6,518 nucleotides of DNA. Origin: CAZVCJ01 sp964625745. Its GTDB lineage: Bacteria > Chloroflexota > Anaerolineae > VGOG01. Shown here piece after piece: positions 5,496 through 6,518 of this stretch. The translations under genes were made by a program, and so were the position numbers. The stretch spans positions 1 through 6,518 of the forward strand of contig CAZVCJ010000209.1 of assembly GCA_964625745.1 (NCBI GenBank). Reading direction: 5' to 3'. Position 1 is the first letter of the stretch, and the number at the start of each line of letters is the position of its first letter. Under the pieces are notes generated by a model. That model had not been told where the DNA came from and ran no database searches. It saw only the letters and a list, made by a program, of their open reading frames with translations.

Positions 5496-6518
5496 TCAAA
5501 AGAGAATTCAGGCTAGAAGACGAATACCACTACAACCGCTCCGGGCCGGTGCGCTGGATCATCTCCCACGTCATGCGCTATCCCCTGTTCCCGCTGGCAA
5601 CTACCCTGGCAGCCATCCTGAACAACGGGTTTTACAGCTACATCCAGATATTTGTCGGCCGGGCGTTCGATCTGATCACCACCCCCGGCTGGCAGACGGC
5701 CGCGCTGCTGGGACTGGCGGCCAGCGTGCTGGGATCGGCCATCGGGCAGGGCCTGACGGGACTGGTGCGGAACTTCAGCATCGAGTTCGCAGCCCAACGA
5801 GTGGAACGGGATGCCCGCGACGAGTTGTACGTCAGCCTGTTGGGCAAGAGCCAGACCTTCCACGGCCGGCAGCGGATCGGCGACATCATGGCCCGCGCCA
5901 CCAACGACGTGCGCATGCTCAACCTGATGTTCAGCCCCGGCGTGATGCTCATCATTGATTCGCTGATGGCCCTGGTCATCCCCATCCTCATGATCGGCCG
6001 GCTACAATTCAGGCTGCTGCTCGTTCCCGCCATCTTCGTCGTCCTGCTGGCCGTCACGGTGGCCGATTACAACCGGCGGCTCAGGCCGGTCAGCATCGCC
6101 TTGCGAGACCAGTTCGGCACGCTGAACGCAGGGCTGGCTGAGGCCATCGCCGGGATTGAAGTGGTCAAAGCCAACGTCCAGGAACGCTACGAGTGGGGTA
6201 AGTTTATCCAGAATGCCCGCCTGTTCCGTGACTATTTCGTCAAAGAGGGGGAGATCGAGGCGCGCTACCTGCCGATGTTGATGTTCAGCCTGGCCTGGGC
6301 GGGCGGCTTCCTGCACGCCCTGCTGCTCTGGCGGGGGGGCACCATCAGCCTGGGCCAGGTGATCACCTTCATGGGCTTGCTGGGCACGCTTCGCTTCCCC
6401 ACGTTCATCTCCCTCTTCTCCTTTGACCTGGTTCAACTGGGGATTGCCAGCAGCGGGCGGATTCTGGAGTTGATCAACACGGAAACGGAGCTGGACGAGA
6501 ACCCGGCCGGCGTCGCCC
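5492..6518 (+). CDS. ABC exporter, membrane domain (partial, runs off the window)
   Basis: The first 342 residues of an ABCB-type (type IV) exporter half-transporter, open to the window edge. About six membrane spans are visible, around residues 30-55, 70-92, 149-172, 178-198, 262-285 and 292-315. Diagnostic family motifs are GDIMARATNDVRML (130-143), FGTLNAGLAEAIAGIEVVKA (208-227) and GTISLGQVITF before the last span, followed by the linker GRILELI (322-328) leading to the nucleotide-binding domain. Walker A, signature and Walker B motifs would lie downstream and are not in the window. The start ATG 5492 overlaps the methyltransferase stop by 4 bp (ATGA). No dedicated Shine-Dalgarno is obvious beyond GGAG at 5481-5484. 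The transported substrate is unknown. A second exporter subunit may follow, as is common for this class (inference). Confidence 0.9.
   Translation, partial: MIKREFRLEDEYHYNRSGPVRWIISHVMRYPLFPLATTLAAILNNGFYSYIQIFVGRAFDLITTPGWQTAALLGLAASVLGSAIGQGLTGLVRNFSIEFAAQRVERDARDELYVSLLGKSQTFHGRQRIGDIMARATNDVRMLNLMFSPGVMLIIDSLMALVIPILMIGRLQFRLLLVPAIFVVLLAVTVADYNRRLRPVSIALRDQFGTLNAGLAEAIAGIEVVKANVQERYEWGKFIQNARLFRDYFVKEGEIEARYLPMLMFSLAWAGGFLHALLLWRGGTISLGQVITFMGLLGTLRFPTFISLFSFDLVQLGIASSGRILELINTETELDENPAGVA

Overview
The window is a moderately to strongly GC-rich bacterial segment in which every supported gene is on the + strand. No marker gene fixes the taxonomy. An Anaerolineae-like Chloroflexota genome is my best guess. 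It rests on a short in-frame interspersed repeat (the CTCGACAGGCTCAGG type), palindromic intergenic repeats, the HTH/4Fe-4S protein family, and a TumE-type toxin-antitoxin pair with a strong AT-rich promoter. This is inference from memory of such genomes, not a search result.

Region 1 (1-191) is a leader with two 15-bp near-palindromes that are exact reverse complements of each other. Region 2 (192-3380) looks like one operon of four genes: a winged-helix-like/cysteine-rich/2x[4Fe-4S] protein, a stand-alone Lrp/AsnC-type RAM domain protein, a TIM-barrel sugar phosphate isomerase/epimerase-like protein that overlaps the RAM gene by 4 bp, and a PLP-dependent threonine/serine dehydratase without an ACT domain. 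A redox or metal sensor, an amino-acid-binding domain and two metabolic enzymes could form a small regulated metabolic unit, but the substrate cannot be read from the sequence.

Region 3 (3381-4259) has its own promoter (TTGCCT-17 bp-TATACT with an extended -10 TG) and two overlapping genes. The second belongs to the DUF6516/TumE toxin family and the first is its probable antitoxin partner. This block looks more AT-rich than its surroundings and is probably a mobile insertion.

Region 4 (4302-6518) holds a class I SAM-dependent methyltransferase with an unusual N-terminal module of about 100 residues rich in Cys and His. It is joined by an ATGA stop/start overlap to an ABC exporter gene that runs off the window; only the membrane domain and linker are present. 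No RNA genes, CRISPR arrays, insertion sequences or convincing intrinsic terminators were seen. The least ordinary items are the redox/RAM/dehydratase operon, the repeat inserted between two ferredoxin cluster motifs, and the Zn-ribbon-like methyltransferase coupled to an exporter.
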